From Streptomyces sp. NBC_01016 (GTDB lineage Bacteria > Actinomycetota > Actinomycetes > Streptomycetales > Streptomycetaceae), in assembly GCF_026341035.1 (NCBI RefSeq), contig NZ_JAPEOQ010000001.1:4092001-4156000 (forward strand): a stretch of 64,000 nt of DNA, in the 5' to 3' direction. A program made the position numbers and the translations under genes. Numbering within the stretch: the stretch's first letter is position 1; every line of letters begins with the position of its first letter. Below are positions 15,519 to 24,293 of this stretch, piece by piece. A model generated the notes under the pieces. It searched no databases, was not told the origin of the DNA, and saw only the letters and a list, made by a program, of their open reading frames with translations.

Positions 15519-16477
15519 GCAACACCGTGGAGTCTGACCAGACCGTGTCGGCGCCGGTGCTCGCCGCATACAGCTACTGCGAGACCGTCACCGGGCAGCA
15601 GGCCCGCAACTTCGCCTACGGGATCCGGCTGCTGCCGACCTCGAAGCGGCGCGCCATGTCGGCGCTCTACGCGTTCTCGCGCCGCGTCGACGACATCGGC
15701 GACGGCGGCCTGGAGCCCGACATCAAGGCGCACCGGCTCGACGAGACCAGGGCGCTGCTCGGCCGCGTCCAGGACGGCAAGGTCGAGGAGGACGACACCG
15801 ACCCGGTGGCCGTCGCCCTCGCCGATGCCGCGAGCCGCTTCCCGATCCCGCTGGACGCGCTCGACGAGCTGATCGACGGCGTCCTGATGGACCTGCGCGG
15901 AGAGACCTACGAGACCTGGGACGACCTGAAGGTCTACTGCCGGTGCGTCGCGGGCGCCATCGGGCGGGTCTCGCTGGGCGTGTTCGGTACGGAACCGGGG
16001 GCGCGCGGTGTCGAGCGCGCGCCGGAGCTCGCCGACACGCTCGGCCTCGCGCTCCAACTCACCAACATCCTCCGCGACGTGCGCGAGGACGCCGCCGACG
16101 GGCGCACCTATCTGCCCGCCGACGACCTCGCCAAGTTCGGCTGCTCGGCGGGGTTCCAGAGTTCCGTGCCGCCCGCCGGCTCGGACTTCGCCGGGCTCGT
16201 GCACTTCGAAGTGCGGCGCGCCCGCGCCCTGTTCGCCGAGGGCTACCGGCTGCTGCCCATGCTCGACCGGCGCTCCGGCGCCTGCGTCGCCGCCATGGCC
16301 GGCATCTACCGCCGGCTGCTCGACCGCATCGAGCGCGACCCCGAGGCCGTGCTGCGCGGCCGGGTCTCGCTGCCCGGGCACGAGAAAGCGTACGTCGCCG
16401 TGCGCGGCCTGTCAGGCCTTGACACCCGCACCGTCGTGCGCGGCGCCACCCGCGGCACCACCAGGAGGCGCGCCTGA
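15515..16477 (+). CDS. hpnD: Presqualene diphosphate synthase HpnD
   Basis: 320 residues. Condenses two farnesyl diphosphates to presqualene diphosphate. First aspartate-rich motif RVDDIGDGG (Asp59, Asp60, Asp63), second motif LTNILRDVREDAADGRTYLP, which is characteristic of HpnD/phytoene-synthase-like enzymes. GTGA overlap with hpnC and ATGA overlap with the small gene downstream indicate translational coupling. The last 20 residues are a basic tail (RGATRGTTRRR). Confidence 0.92.
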   Translation: MSNTVESDQTVSAPVLAAYSYCETVTGQQARNFAYGIRLLPTSKRRAMSALYAFSRRVDDIGDGGLEPDIKAHRLDETRALLGRVQDGKVEEDDTDPVAVALADAASRFPIPLDALDELIDGVLMDLRGETYETWDDLKVYCRCVAGAIGRVSLGVFGTEPGARGVERAPELADTLGLALQLTNILRDVREDAADGRTYLPADDLAKFGCSAGFQSSVPPAGSDFAGLVHFEVRRARALFAEGYRLLPMLDRRSGACVAAMAGIYRRLLDRIERDPEAVLRGRVSLPGHEKAYVAVRGLSGLDTRTVVRGATRGTTRRRA

Positions 16478-16650
16478 TGGCAAGCGCGGGGCAGAGCGGC
16501 GTAGCCGGACCGAAGCGGCGGGCAACCCTCCGCAGCGGCGAGGCGTCCCTGCATGCAACGGTCGGTCGCGTGTTCGCCACATCCGTCGAACCCGGCCCCA
16601 CAGGGGCCGTACGCACCACCGAGAGCACCACCCAGGGGGAGGGCGCATGA
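16477..16650 (+). CDS. Small hypothetical protein (DUF6380-like) inside the hopanoid operon
   Basis: 57-residue reading frame joined at both ends: its ATG overlaps the hpnD stop (TGATG) and its TGA overlaps the hpnE ATG (ATGA). The core KRRATLRSGEASLHATVGRV resembles a small-protein family I recall from Streptomyces as DUF6380 (pattern ATLRxGxASLxATxxR). It is basic, lacks a hydrophobic segment or signal peptide, and has no known role. The exact fit between hpnD and hpnE argues that it is translated, but it could also be a bridge that couples translation across the gap. Confidence 0.6.
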   Translation: MASAGQSGVAGPKRRATLRSGEASLHATVGRVFATSVEPGPTGAVRTTESTTQGEGA

Positions 16651-18092
16651 GCGAGGGGAGCACGTCCGGCGACGTGCGCCAGGCGGACGCCGCGGGGGAC
16701 CGCGGGCGCCCCACCGCGGTGGTCGTCGGCGGTGGGCTCGCGGGGATCACGTCCGCGCTCGCGCTCGCCGACGGAGGCATGGACGTCACGCTCCTCGAAG
16801 GGCGCCCCCGGCTGGGCGGCCTCGCGTTCTCCTTCAAGCGCGGCGACCTCACCGTCGACAACGGCCAGCACGTGTACCTGCGCTGCTGCACCGCCTACCG
16901 CTGGTTCCTCGACCGCGTCGACGCCGCCGCGCTCGCGCCCCTGCAGGAACGACTCGACGTGCCCGTACTCGACGCAGAGAGGAACCGGCTCGGCCGGCTG
17001 CGGCGCTCGGCGCTGCCCGTGCCGCTGCACCTGGCCAAGAGCCTCGCCACGTACCCGCACCTGTCGCTCGCCGAGCGGGCCAACGTCGGCCGCGCCGCGC
17101 TCGCCCTCAAGGGCCTCGACCCCACCGATCCGGCGCTCGACAAACGGGACTTCGGCTCCTGGCTGGCCGAACACGGTCAGACGCAGCGGGCCATCGATGC
17201 GCTGTGGGACCTCGTCGGCGTCGCGACCCTGAACGCGGTGGCGGGGGACTCCTCGCTGGGCCTGGCCGCCATGGTCTTCAAGACCGGGCTGCTGTCCGAG
17301 CCCGGCGCCGCCGACATCGGGTGGGCCAAGGTGCCCCTCGGTGAACTCCACGACACTCTCGCCCGCAAGGCGCTCGACTCCGCGGGCGTACGCACCGAAC
17401 TCCGTACACGCGTCACCTCCATCTCCCGTACGGACAACGGGCGTTGGGCCGTCGAGGTTCCCGAAGGGCCGGACAGTTCCGGCCAGATCCTCGCTGCCGA
17501 CACCGTCGTGCTCGCCGTGCCGCAGCGCGAGGCGCACGACCTGCTGCCCGCCGGAGCCCTCGACGACGCCGGCCGGCTGCTCGACATCGGCACCGCGCCG
17601 ATCCTCAACCTGCACGTCGTCTACGGCCGCAAGGTCCTCAAGCAGCCCTTCTTCACCGCGCTCGGCTCGCCGGTCCAGTGGGTCTTCGACCGCACCGACG
17701 CCTCGGGACTCGCCCGTACGCTGCCGGGCGCCCAGTACCTCGCCGTCTCCCAGTCGGCCGCGCAGGACGAGATCGACGCGCCGGTCGCCGAGCTGCGCAA
17801 GCGGTACCTGCCGGAGCTGGAGCGGCTGCTGCCCGCCGCGCGCGGCGCCACGATCCACGACTTCTTCGTCACCCGGGAGCGGACGGCGACCTTCGCGCCG
17901 ACCCCCGGAGTCGGCGCGCTGCGGCCCACGGCCCGCACCAATGCCCCCGGCCTGTACCTGGCCGGCGCGTGGACCGCCACCGGGTGGCCCGCGACCATGG
18001 AAAGCGCTGTCCGCAGCGGCACCAGTGCCGCCGACGCGGCGCTCGCCGCGCTCGGCCGCCCCCGCGGCCATCTATACCGGGAGGCGGCGTGA
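16647..18092 (+). CDS. hpnE: Hydroxysqualene dehydroxylase HpnE
   Basis: 481-residue FAD-dependent amine-oxidase/phytoene-desaturase-fold protein. The dinucleotide-binding motif VVVGGGLAGITSALALADGG begins near residue 25, followed by LEGRPRLGG; the C-terminal FAD motif GLYLAGAWTATGWPATMESA is present. HpnE reduces hydroxysqualene to squalene, completing the HpnCDE route. ATG start overlapping the small gene's stop; the TGA overlaps the GTG of the next gene. Residues 1-24 are a variable leader. Confidence 0.92.
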   Translation: MSEGSTSGDVRQADAAGDRGRPTAVVVGGGLAGITSALALADGGMDVTLLEGRPRLGGLAFSFKRGDLTVDNGQHVYLRCCTAYRWFLDRVDAAALAPLQERLDVPVLDAERNRLGRLRRSALPVPLHLAKSLATYPHLSLAERANVGRAALALKGLDPTDPALDKRDFGSWLAEHGQTQRAIDALWDLVGVATLNAVAGDSSLGLAAMVFKTGLLSEPGAADIGWAKVPLGELHDTLARKALDSAGVRTELRTRVTSISRTDNGRWAVEVPEGPDSSGQILAADTVVLAVPQREAHDLLPAGALDDAGRLLDIGTAPILNLHVVYGRKVLKQPFFTALGSPVQWVFDRTDASGLARTLPGAQYLAVSQSAAQDEIDAPVAELRKRYLPELERLLPAARGATIHDFFVTRERTATFAPTPGVGALRPTARTNAPGLYLAGAWTATGWPATMESAVRSGTSAADAALAALGRPRGHLYREAA

Positions 18093-18169
18093 CCAGCGAA
18101 CTTCCCACGGTGGACGTGACCAGCGACCTACCCCGGGTGGACGTGACCAACGCCCTGCCCCAGGTCGAC
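18089..18169 (+). repeat. Three tandem 27-base repeats at the prenyl-synthase N-terminus
   Basis: Units at 18089-18115, 18116-18142 and 18143-18169 each start GTGACCA and end GT(G/C)GAC, encoding VTSELPTVD, VTSDLPRVD and VTNALPQVD. Differences are mostly frame-neutral substitutions. Confidence 0.8.
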
Positions 18170-19276
18170 AAGCCGACAACGCTGTATCCGGTTACACAAG
18201 GAGAGACTGTGCCACCTGTGCCCTCGGCCCCAGAGGCTGCCGACGCGGTGGACGTGACCGCGCTTTTGGAGCGCGGCCGAACCCTGGCCACCCCCGTGCT
18301 GAAGGCGGCGGTGGACCGCCTGGCGTCACCGATGGACACCGTCGCCGCGTACCACTTCGGCTGGATCGACGCCGAGGGCAACCCGGCCGACGGTGACGGC
18401 GGCAAGGCCGTGCGCCCCGCCCTGGCCGTGCTGTCCGCACAGGCCGCGGGCGCCGACCCGGAGGTCGGCGTGCCGGGCGCCGTCGCGGTCGAGCTCGTCC
18501 ACAACTTCTCGCTGCTGCACGACGACCTGATGGACGGTGACGAGCAGCGCCGCCACCGCGACACGGTGTGGAAGGTGCACGGCCCCGCCCAGGCGATCCT
18601 CGTCGGCGACGCCCTCTTCGCGCTGGCCAACGAGGTCATCCTGGAGCTGGAGACCGTCGACGCGGGCCGCGCCACGCGCCGCCTGACCACCGCGACCCGC
18701 GCCCTCATCGACGGCCAGGCGCAGGACATCGGGTTCGAGCACCGCGAGCGCGTCAGCGTCGTGGAGTGCCTGGAGATGGAGGGCAACAAGACGGGCGCGC
18801 TGCTCGCCTGCGCCTCCTCCATCGGCGCGGTCCTCGGCGGCGCCGACGACGCGACCGCCGACGCCCTGGAGAAGTACGGCTACCACCTGGGCCTCGCCTT
18901 CCAGGCCGTCGACGACCTGCTCGGCATCTGGGGCGACCCCGAGTCGACCGGCAAGCAGACCTGGAGCGACCTGCGCCAGCGCAAGAAGTCCCTGCCGGTC
19001 GTCGCCGCGCTCGGCGCCGGCGGACCGGCCTCCGAGCAACTCGGCGAGCTCCTGGCCGCCGACGCCAAGGACGTCGACTTCGACACCTTCACCGAGGCGG
19101 ACTTCGCCGCCCGAGCCGCCCTCATCGAGGAGGCCGGCGGGCGCGAGTGGACCGCCGAAGAAGCGCGGCGCCAGTACGCCGTCGCCCTCGAAGCCCTGGA
19201 CTCCGTCCAGATGTCAGCCACGGTGCGCGCCCAGTTCGTGGCGCTCGCCGACTTCGTCGTCGTACGAAAGAGATGA
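18089..19276 (+). CDS. Polyprenyl (farnesyl) diphosphate synthase family protein
   Basis: All-trans prenyl diphosphate synthase: first aspartate-rich motif LLHDDLMDGD, second motif FQAVDDLLGIWGD. In this operon it most likely makes farnesyl diphosphate for HpnD; chain length cannot be fixed by eye. Two starts are credible. GTG 18089 overlaps hpnE (GTGA) and gives 395 residues with an N-terminal 9-residue repeat. GTG 18209 has a perfect AAGGAG (18198-18203) five bases upstream and gives 355 residues (MPPVPSAPEAADAVDVTALL), closer to the usual family length. Both may be used; the repeat region is kept here because its 27-base period preserves the frame. Confidence 0.88.
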   Translation: MTSELPTVDVTSDLPRVDVTNALPQVDKPTTLYPVTQGETVPPVPSAPEAADAVDVTALLERGRTLATPVLKAAVDRLASPMDTVAAYHFGWIDAEGNPADGDGGKAVRPALAVLSAQAAGADPEVGVPGAVAVELVHNFSLLHDDLMDGDEQRRHRDTVWKVHGPAQAILVGDALFALANEVILELETVDAGRATRRLTTATRALIDGQAQDIGFEHRERVSVVECLEMEGNKTGALLACASSIGAVLGGADDATADALEKYGYHLGLAFQAVDDLLGIWGDPESTGKQTWSDLRQRKKSLPVVAALGAGGPASEQLGELLAADAKDVDFDTFTEADFAARAALIEEAGGREWTAEEARRQYAVALEALDSVQMSATVRAQFVALADFVVVRKR

Positions 19277-19379
19277 TCACTATCGGCCGTATATGACTCG
19301 CAGTCGCCGGCCGGTGTCCCGCCAGGGCTCCGGCCGACGGTTACCCAGCAGAGAAGAAGCACTGCATGAAGGGATAGCC

Positions 19380-21386
19380 ATGACAGCGACGACCGACGGA
19401 AGCTCCGGCGCCACGGCGCCGCAGACGACCTCGGCCACCACTGCCCAACTGACCGACACGACCCCCGGGGCCAGCGGGCCCCAAACCGCCGCCGGCCGAG
19501 CCATACAGCGCGCCACGGACTTCCTGCTCGCGCGGCAGGACGACCGGGGCTGGTGGAAGGGCGACCTCGACACCAATGTGACGATGGACGCCGAAGACCT
19601 GCTGCTGCGCCAGTTCCTCGGCATCAGGGACAAGGCCACCACCGACGCCGCCGCGCTGTTCATCCGCGGCGAGCAGCGCGAGGACGGCACCTGGGCCACC
19701 TTCTACGGCGGCCCCGGCGAACTGTCCACCACCATCGAGGCGTACGTCGCGCTGCGCCTGGCCGGTGACTCCCCGGACGACGCGCACATGGCCAAGGCCT
19801 CCGCGTGGATCCGCGAGCGCGGCGGCATCGCCGCCAGCCGCGTGTTCACCCGGATCTGGCTGGCCCTGTTCGGCTGGTGGAAGTGGGACGACCTCCCCGA
19901 ACTCCCGCCGGAGCTCATCTACTTCCCCAAGTGGATGCCGCTCAACATCTACGACTTCGGATGCTGGGCGCGGCAGACGATCGTGCCGCTCACCGTGGTC
20001 TCCGCGAAGCGCCCGGTGCGCCCCGCGCCGTTCCCGCTGGACGAGCTGCACACCGACGCCCGCGATCCGAACCCCACCAAGCCCCTTGCCCCGGTGGCGA
20101 GTTGGGACGGCGCGTTCCAGCGGCTCGACAAGATCATGCACGGCTATCAAAAGGTGGCCCTCAAGCGGCTGCGCAAGTCGGCGATGAACTCCGCGGCCCG
20201 CTGGATCGTCGAGCGCCAGGAGAACGACGGCTGCTGGGGCGGCATCCAGCCGCCCGCCGTCTACTCCGTCATCGCGCTCCACCTGCTCGGCTACGACCTG
20301 GAACACCCGGTCCTCAAGGCCGGGTTGGCGTCCCTCGACCGGTTCGCCGTGTGGCGCGAGGACGGGGCCCGGATGATCGAGGCCTGCCAGTCGCCGGTGT
20401 GGGACACGTGCCTTGCGATCATCGCGCTCGCCGACGCGGGCCTGCCCGCCGACCACCCGGCGCTCGTCAAGGCCGCCGAGTGGATGATCACCGAGCAGAT
20501 CGACCGGCCGGGCGACTGGTCCGTGCGCAGGCCCGCGCTCGAACCCGGGGGCTGGGCCTTCGAGTTCGACAACGACAACTACCCCGACATCGACGACACC
20601 GCCGAGGTCGTGCTCGCGCTGCGCCGTGTCGCCCACCCCGACAAGGCACGCGTCGAGAGGGCCATCGAGCGCGGCGTGCGCTGGAACCTCGGGATGCAGT
20701 CGAAGAACGGCGCGTGGGGCGCCTTCGACGTCGACAACACCAGCCCGTTCCCCAACCGGCTGCCGTTCTGCGACTTCGGCGAGGTCATCGACCCGCCGTC
20801 CGCCGACGTCACCGGGCACGTCGTCGAGATGCTCGCCGTCGAGGGCCACACGCGCGACCCGCGCACCCGGCGCGGCATCGAGTGGCTGCTCGCCGAACAG
20901 GAGGACAGCGGCGCCTGGTTCGGCCGCTGGGGCGTCAACTACGTCTACGGCACAGGGTCCGTGGTGCCCGCCCTGATCGCGGCCGGCCTGCCCGCCTCGC
21001 ACCCCGCGATCAGACGGGCCGTCAGCTGGCTGGAGTCCGTCCAGAACGAGGACGACGGCTGGGGTGAGGACCTGCGCTCGTACCGCTACGAGGACTGGAA
21101 GGGGCACGGCGCCTCGACCGCCTCGCAGACCGGGTGGGCGCTGCTCGCGCTGCTCGCGGCGGGGGAGCGGGAGACGAAGGCCGTCGAACGAGGTGTCACG
21201 TACCTCGCCGACACCCAGACCGAGGACGGCACCTGGGACGAGCCGTACTTCACCGGGACCGGCTTCCCCTGGGACTTCTCGATCAACTACCACCTGTACA
21301 GGCAGGTGTTCCCGCTGACCGCGCTCGGTCGGTATGTCAACGGCGAGCCCTTCAGTGACAAGGGCGCCGCCACCAAGGGGAGCTGA
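19380..21386 (+). CDS. shc: Squalene-hopene cyclase
   Basis: 668 residues. Cyclises squalene to hopene/hopanol, the committed hopanoid step, on the membrane. The catalytic DxDDTA motif is D403-I-D405-D406-T-A; several QW repeats are visible (for example QEDSGAWFGRWG and QTEDGTWDE). ATG 19380 has GAAGGGA just upstream; an in-frame ATG at 19293 would add a poorly conserved leader. A low-complexity Ala/Thr/Ser N-terminus of about 35 residues precedes the cyclase fold. Its stop overlaps the hpnG ATG. Confidence 0.95.
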   Translation: MTATTDGSSGATAPQTTSATTAQLTDTTPGASGPQTAAGRAIQRATDFLLARQDDRGWWKGDLDTNVTMDAEDLLLRQFLGIRDKATTDAAALFIRGEQREDGTWATFYGGPGELSTTIEAYVALRLAGDSPDDAHMAKASAWIRERGGIAASRVFTRIWLALFGWWKWDDLPELPPELIYFPKWMPLNIYDFGCWARQTIVPLTVVSAKRPVRPAPFPLDELHTDARDPNPTKPLAPVASWDGAFQRLDKIMHGYQKVALKRLRKSAMNSAARWIVERQENDGCWGGIQPPAVYSVIALHLLGYDLEHPVLKAGLASLDRFAVWREDGARMIEACQSPVWDTCLAIIALADAGLPADHPALVKAAEWMITEQIDRPGDWSVRRPALEPGGWAFEFDNDNYPDIDDTAEVVLALRRVAHPDKARVERAIERGVRWNLGMQSKNGAWGAFDVDNTSPFPNRLPFCDFGEVIDPPSADVTGHVVEMLAVEGHTRDPRTRRGIEWLLAEQEDSGAWFGRWGVNYVYGTGSVVPALIAAGLPASHPAIRRAVSWLESVQNEDDGWGEDLRSYRYEDWKGHGASTASQTGWALLALLAAGERETKAVERGVTYLADTQTEDGTWDEPYFTGTGFPWDFSINYHLYRQVFPLTALGRYVNGEPFSDKGAATKGS

Positions 21387-22042
21387 TGACCGCATCGCCG
21401 GTGGCCCGCCCACCGGAGACCGCGCCGCTGCTGGTCGCCTGCGCGCTCGGCATCGAGCACCTCGCGCTGCGCAGCGGCAGCCGGGCCGGGGCCACGAGCC
21501 CCGTGACCGTGCTGCGTACGGGCATGGGGCCGAAGGCCGCCGAGCAAGCGGTGACCCGCGCCCTCGGTGACGCCGTGCTGCGCGACGCCGCCGTCGTGGC
21601 CACCGGGTTCTGCGCCGGGCTCGCGCCCGGCATGCACCCCGGCGACCTGGTGGTGGCCGAAGAGACCCGTGACACGTACGGCGCCACGCCGTGCGCGGGC
21701 ACGGAGCTCCTGGTCAAGGAGCTGGTCAAGGCCGTGCCGGGCAGGACCGTGCACACCGGGCCGCTGACCGGCTCGGACCACGTGGTGCGCGGTCACGAGC
21801 GTGCCGACCTGCTCGCGACCGGCGCGATCGCCGTCGACATGGAGTCGGCCGCGACCCTGCGGGCGGCCGGTGGCACCGGGAAGCGTCCGGTTGCCGCCGT
21901 CCGGGTGGTCGTGGACGCTCCAGAACATGAACTCGTCAGGATCGGCACGGTTCGCGGTGGACTATCGGCTTTCCGTGTCCTTCGTGCCGTCCTTCCCGCT
22001 TTTTTTGAATGGCACCGTTCTTTGCTGCTCCCTCGGAGGTGA
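21386..22042 (+). CDS. hpnG: Hopanoid-associated nucleoside phosphorylase HpnG
   Basis: 218-residue PNP/MTAN-fold phosphorylase. The N-terminal CALGIEHLAL, the phosphate/ribose region VLRTGMGPKAAEQAV and the catalytic region VDMESAATL are visible. In hopanoid clusters HpnG removes adenine from adenosylhopane to give the ribosylhopane precursor of bacteriohopanetetrol and aminotriol. Start ATG overlaps the shc stop (TGATG); hpnH, which makes adenosylhopane, follows by 6 bases. The operon therefore makes extended side-chain hopanoids, not only hopene. Confidence 0.88.
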   Translation: MTASPVARPPETAPLLVACALGIEHLALRSGSRAGATSPVTVLRTGMGPKAAEQAVTRALGDAVLRDAAVVATGFCAGLAPGMHPGDLVVAEETRDTYGATPCAGTELLVKELVKAVPGRTVHTGPLTGSDHVVRGHERADLLATGAIAVDMESAATLRAAGGTGKRPVAAVRVVVDAPEHELVRIGTVRGGLSAFRVLRAVLPAFFEWHRSLLLPRR

Positions 22043-22048
22043 GCCCAG

Positions 22049-23071
22049 ATGGCCATGCCGCTTCGTCAATCCATCAAGGTCGCGACCTATCTCGTTGAAC
22101 AGAAGATCCGCCGGCGGGACAAGTTTCCGCTCATCGTCGAATTGGAGCCGCTCTTCGCCTGCAACCTGGCGTGCGAGGGCTGCGGAAAGATCCAGCACCC
22201 GGCCGGGGTGCTCAAGCAGCGCATGCCGGTCGCCCAGGCCGTCGGCGCCGTCCTCGAGTCGGGCGCGCCGATGGTGTCCATCGCCGGCGGTGAGCCGCTG
22301 ATGCACCCTCAGATCCATGAGATCGTGCGGCAGTTGGTGGCCAAGAAGAAGTACGTCTTCCTGTGCACCAACGCGATGCTGCTGCGCAAGAAGATGGAGA
22401 AGTTCACGCCCTCGCCGTACTTCGCCTTCACGGTGCACATCGACGGCATGCGCGAGCGGCACGACGAGTCCGTCGCCAAGGAAGGCGTCTTCGACGAGGC
22501 GGTCGAGGCGATCAAGGAGGCCAAGAAGCGCGGCTTCCGGGTCACCACGAACTCGACCTTCTTCAACACGGACACCCCGCAGAACATCATTGAGGTGCTC
22601 AACTACCTCAACGACGACCTCCAGGTCGACGAGATGATGATCTCGCCCGCGTACGCCTACGAGAAGGCGCCCGACCAGGACCACTTCCTGGGCGTCACGC
22701 AGACCCGTGAACTGTTCAAGAAGGCGTTCACGGGTGGCAACAGGCGGCGCTGGCGGCTCAATCACTCGCCCCTGTTCCTCGACTTCCTCGAGGGCAAGGT
22801 CGACTTCCCGTGCACCGCGTGGGCCATCCCCAACTACTCGCTCTTCGGCTGGCAGAAGCCCTGCTATCTGATGGCGGACGGGTACGTGCCCACGTACAAG
22901 GAGCTCATCGAGAAGACCGACTGGGACGCCTACGGCCGCGGCAAGGACCCGCGCTGCGACAACTGCATGGCGCACTGCGGCTACGAGCCGACGGCCGTGC
23001 TCGCCACCATGGGGTCGCTGAAGGAGTCCATCCGCGCCGTGTCCGAGACCGTCGCCGGGAATCGTGGGTGA
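22049..23071 (+). CDS. hpnH: Adenosylhopane synthase, radical SAM protein HpnH
   Basis: 340 residues. Radical SAM enzyme joining a 5'-deoxyadenosyl group to hopene. The [4Fe-4S] motif C38-x3-C42-x2-C45 (CNLACEGC) is followed by the SAM-binding GGEP of IAGGEPLMHP; the C-terminus has DNCMAHCGYEPTAV, typical of HpnH. A GGAGG-type site precedes the ATG at 22049. Tight spacing to hpnG (6 bases) and ispG (overlap). Confidence 0.95.
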   Translation: MAMPLRQSIKVATYLVEQKIRRRDKFPLIVELEPLFACNLACEGCGKIQHPAGVLKQRMPVAQAVGAVLESGAPMVSIAGGEPLMHPQIHEIVRQLVAKKKYVFLCTNAMLLRKKMEKFTPSPYFAFTVHIDGMRERHDESVAKEGVFDEAVEAIKEAKKRGFRVTTNSTFFNTDTPQNIIEVLNYLNDDLQVDEMMISPAYAYEKAPDQDHFLGVTQTRELFKKAFTGGNRRRWRLNHSPLFLDFLEGKVDFPCTAWAIPNYSLFGWQKPCYLMADGYVPTYKELIEKTDWDAYGRGKDPRCDNCMAHCGYEPTAVLATMGSLKESIRAVSETVAGNRG

Positions 23072-24245
23072 CGACGCCATGAATCCCGGAGAGCCCGTCC
23101 CACTGGGCCTCCCCGAGGTACCGGTCCGACCTATCGCTGAACGGCGGGTCAGCCGTCAGATCCAGGTCGGACCGGTGGCCGTGGGAGGCGGGGCACCCGT
23201 TTCCGTACAGTCGATGACCACGACGCGCACGTCCGACATCGGGGCGACGCTGCAGCAGATCGCCGAACTGACCGCCTCCGGCTGCCAGATCGTGCGAGTG
23301 GCGTGCCCCACGCAGGACGACGCGGACGCGCTCGCGACCATCGCGCGCAAGTCGCAGATCCCCGTGATCGCGGACATCCACTTCCAGCCGAAGTACGTGT
23401 TCGCCGCCATCGACGCGGGGTGCGCGGCGGTGCGCGTGAACCCGGGCAACATCAAGCAGTTCGACGACAAGGTGAAGCAGATCGCGCGGGCGGCATCGGA
23501 CGCCGGCACACCGATCCGCATCGGGGTCAACGCCGGCTCGCTGGACAAGCGCCTGCTCCAGAAGTACGGGAAGGCGACCCCGGAGGCCCTCGTCGAGTCG
23601 GCGCTGTGGGAGGCCTCGCTCTTCGAGGAGCACGGCTTCCGCGACATCAAGATCTCGGTGAAGCACAACGACCCCGTGGTGATGGTCAACGCGTACCGGC
23701 AGCTCGCCGCCGCGTGCGACTACCCGCTGCACCTGGGGGTCACCGAGGCAGGACCCGCCTTCCAGGGCACCATCAAGTCCGCCGTGGCCTTCGGAGCGCT
23801 GCTCTCCGAAGGCATCGGAGACACCATCCGGGTCTCGCTGTCCGCGCCGCCCGCCGAGGAGTGCAAGGTCGGCATCCAGATCCTGGAGTCGCTGGGCCTG
23901 CGGCAGCGGCGCCTGGAGATCGTGTCGTGCCCGTCGTGCGGGCGCGCGCAGGTCGACGTCTACAAGCTCGCCGACGAGGTGACCGCCGGGCTCGAAGGCA
24001 TGGAGGTGCCGCTGCGCGTGGCCGTCATGGGGTGCGTGGTCAACGGTCCAGGGGAGGCCCGCGAGGCGGACCTCGGTGTCGCGTCCGGCAACGGCAAGGG
24101 CCAGATCTTCGTCAAGGGCGAGGTCGTCAAGACCGTCCCCGAGTCGAAGATCGTCGAGACGCTCATTGAAGAGGCGATGCGGATCGCCGAACAGATGGAG
24201 AAGGACGGCGTCGCGTCGGGAGCTCCCGACGTCACCGTGAGCTGA
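23064..24245 (+). CDS. ispG: 4-hydroxy-3-methylbut-2-enyl-diphosphate synthase (IspG/GcpE)
   Basis: 393 residues. Reduces MEcPP to HMBPP in the methylerythritol phosphate pathway. The N-terminal TIM-barrel part (VQSMTTTRTSD) and the C-terminal iron-sulfur part with CPSCGR and GCVVNGPGEA carry the three cluster cysteines. GTG 23064 overlaps hpnH; ATG 23079 (MNPGEPVP) is an equally reasonable start. Its placement in the hopanoid operon, together with dxs, suggests a dedicated boost of precursor flux; another ispG may exist elsewhere in the genome. Confidence 0.95.
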   Translation: MGDDAMNPGEPVPLGLPEVPVRPIAERRVSRQIQVGPVAVGGGAPVSVQSMTTTRTSDIGATLQQIAELTASGCQIVRVACPTQDDADALATIARKSQIPVIADIHFQPKYVFAAIDAGCAAVRVNPGNIKQFDDKVKQIARAASDAGTPIRIGVNAGSLDKRLLQKYGKATPEALVESALWEASLFEEHGFRDIKISVKHNDPVVMVNAYRQLAAACDYPLHLGVTEAGPAFQGTIKSAVAFGALLSEGIGDTIRVSLSAPPAEECKVGIQILESLGLRQRRLEIVSCPSCGRAQVDVYKLADEVTAGLEGMEVPLRVAVMGCVVNGPGEAREADLGVASGNGKGQIFVKGEVVKTVPESKIVETLIEEAMRIAEQMEKDGVASGAPDVTVS

Positions 24246-24293
24246 GTTCTGAAGTGCTGAGTTCTTAAGTACGGACGGGAAGGGGGCTCGAGC

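Noticed and set aside
19341..21413. A 690-codon leftward frame opposite shc
   Set aside because: Mirror of squalene-hopene cyclase codon bias; the cyclase has DxDDTA and QW motifs.
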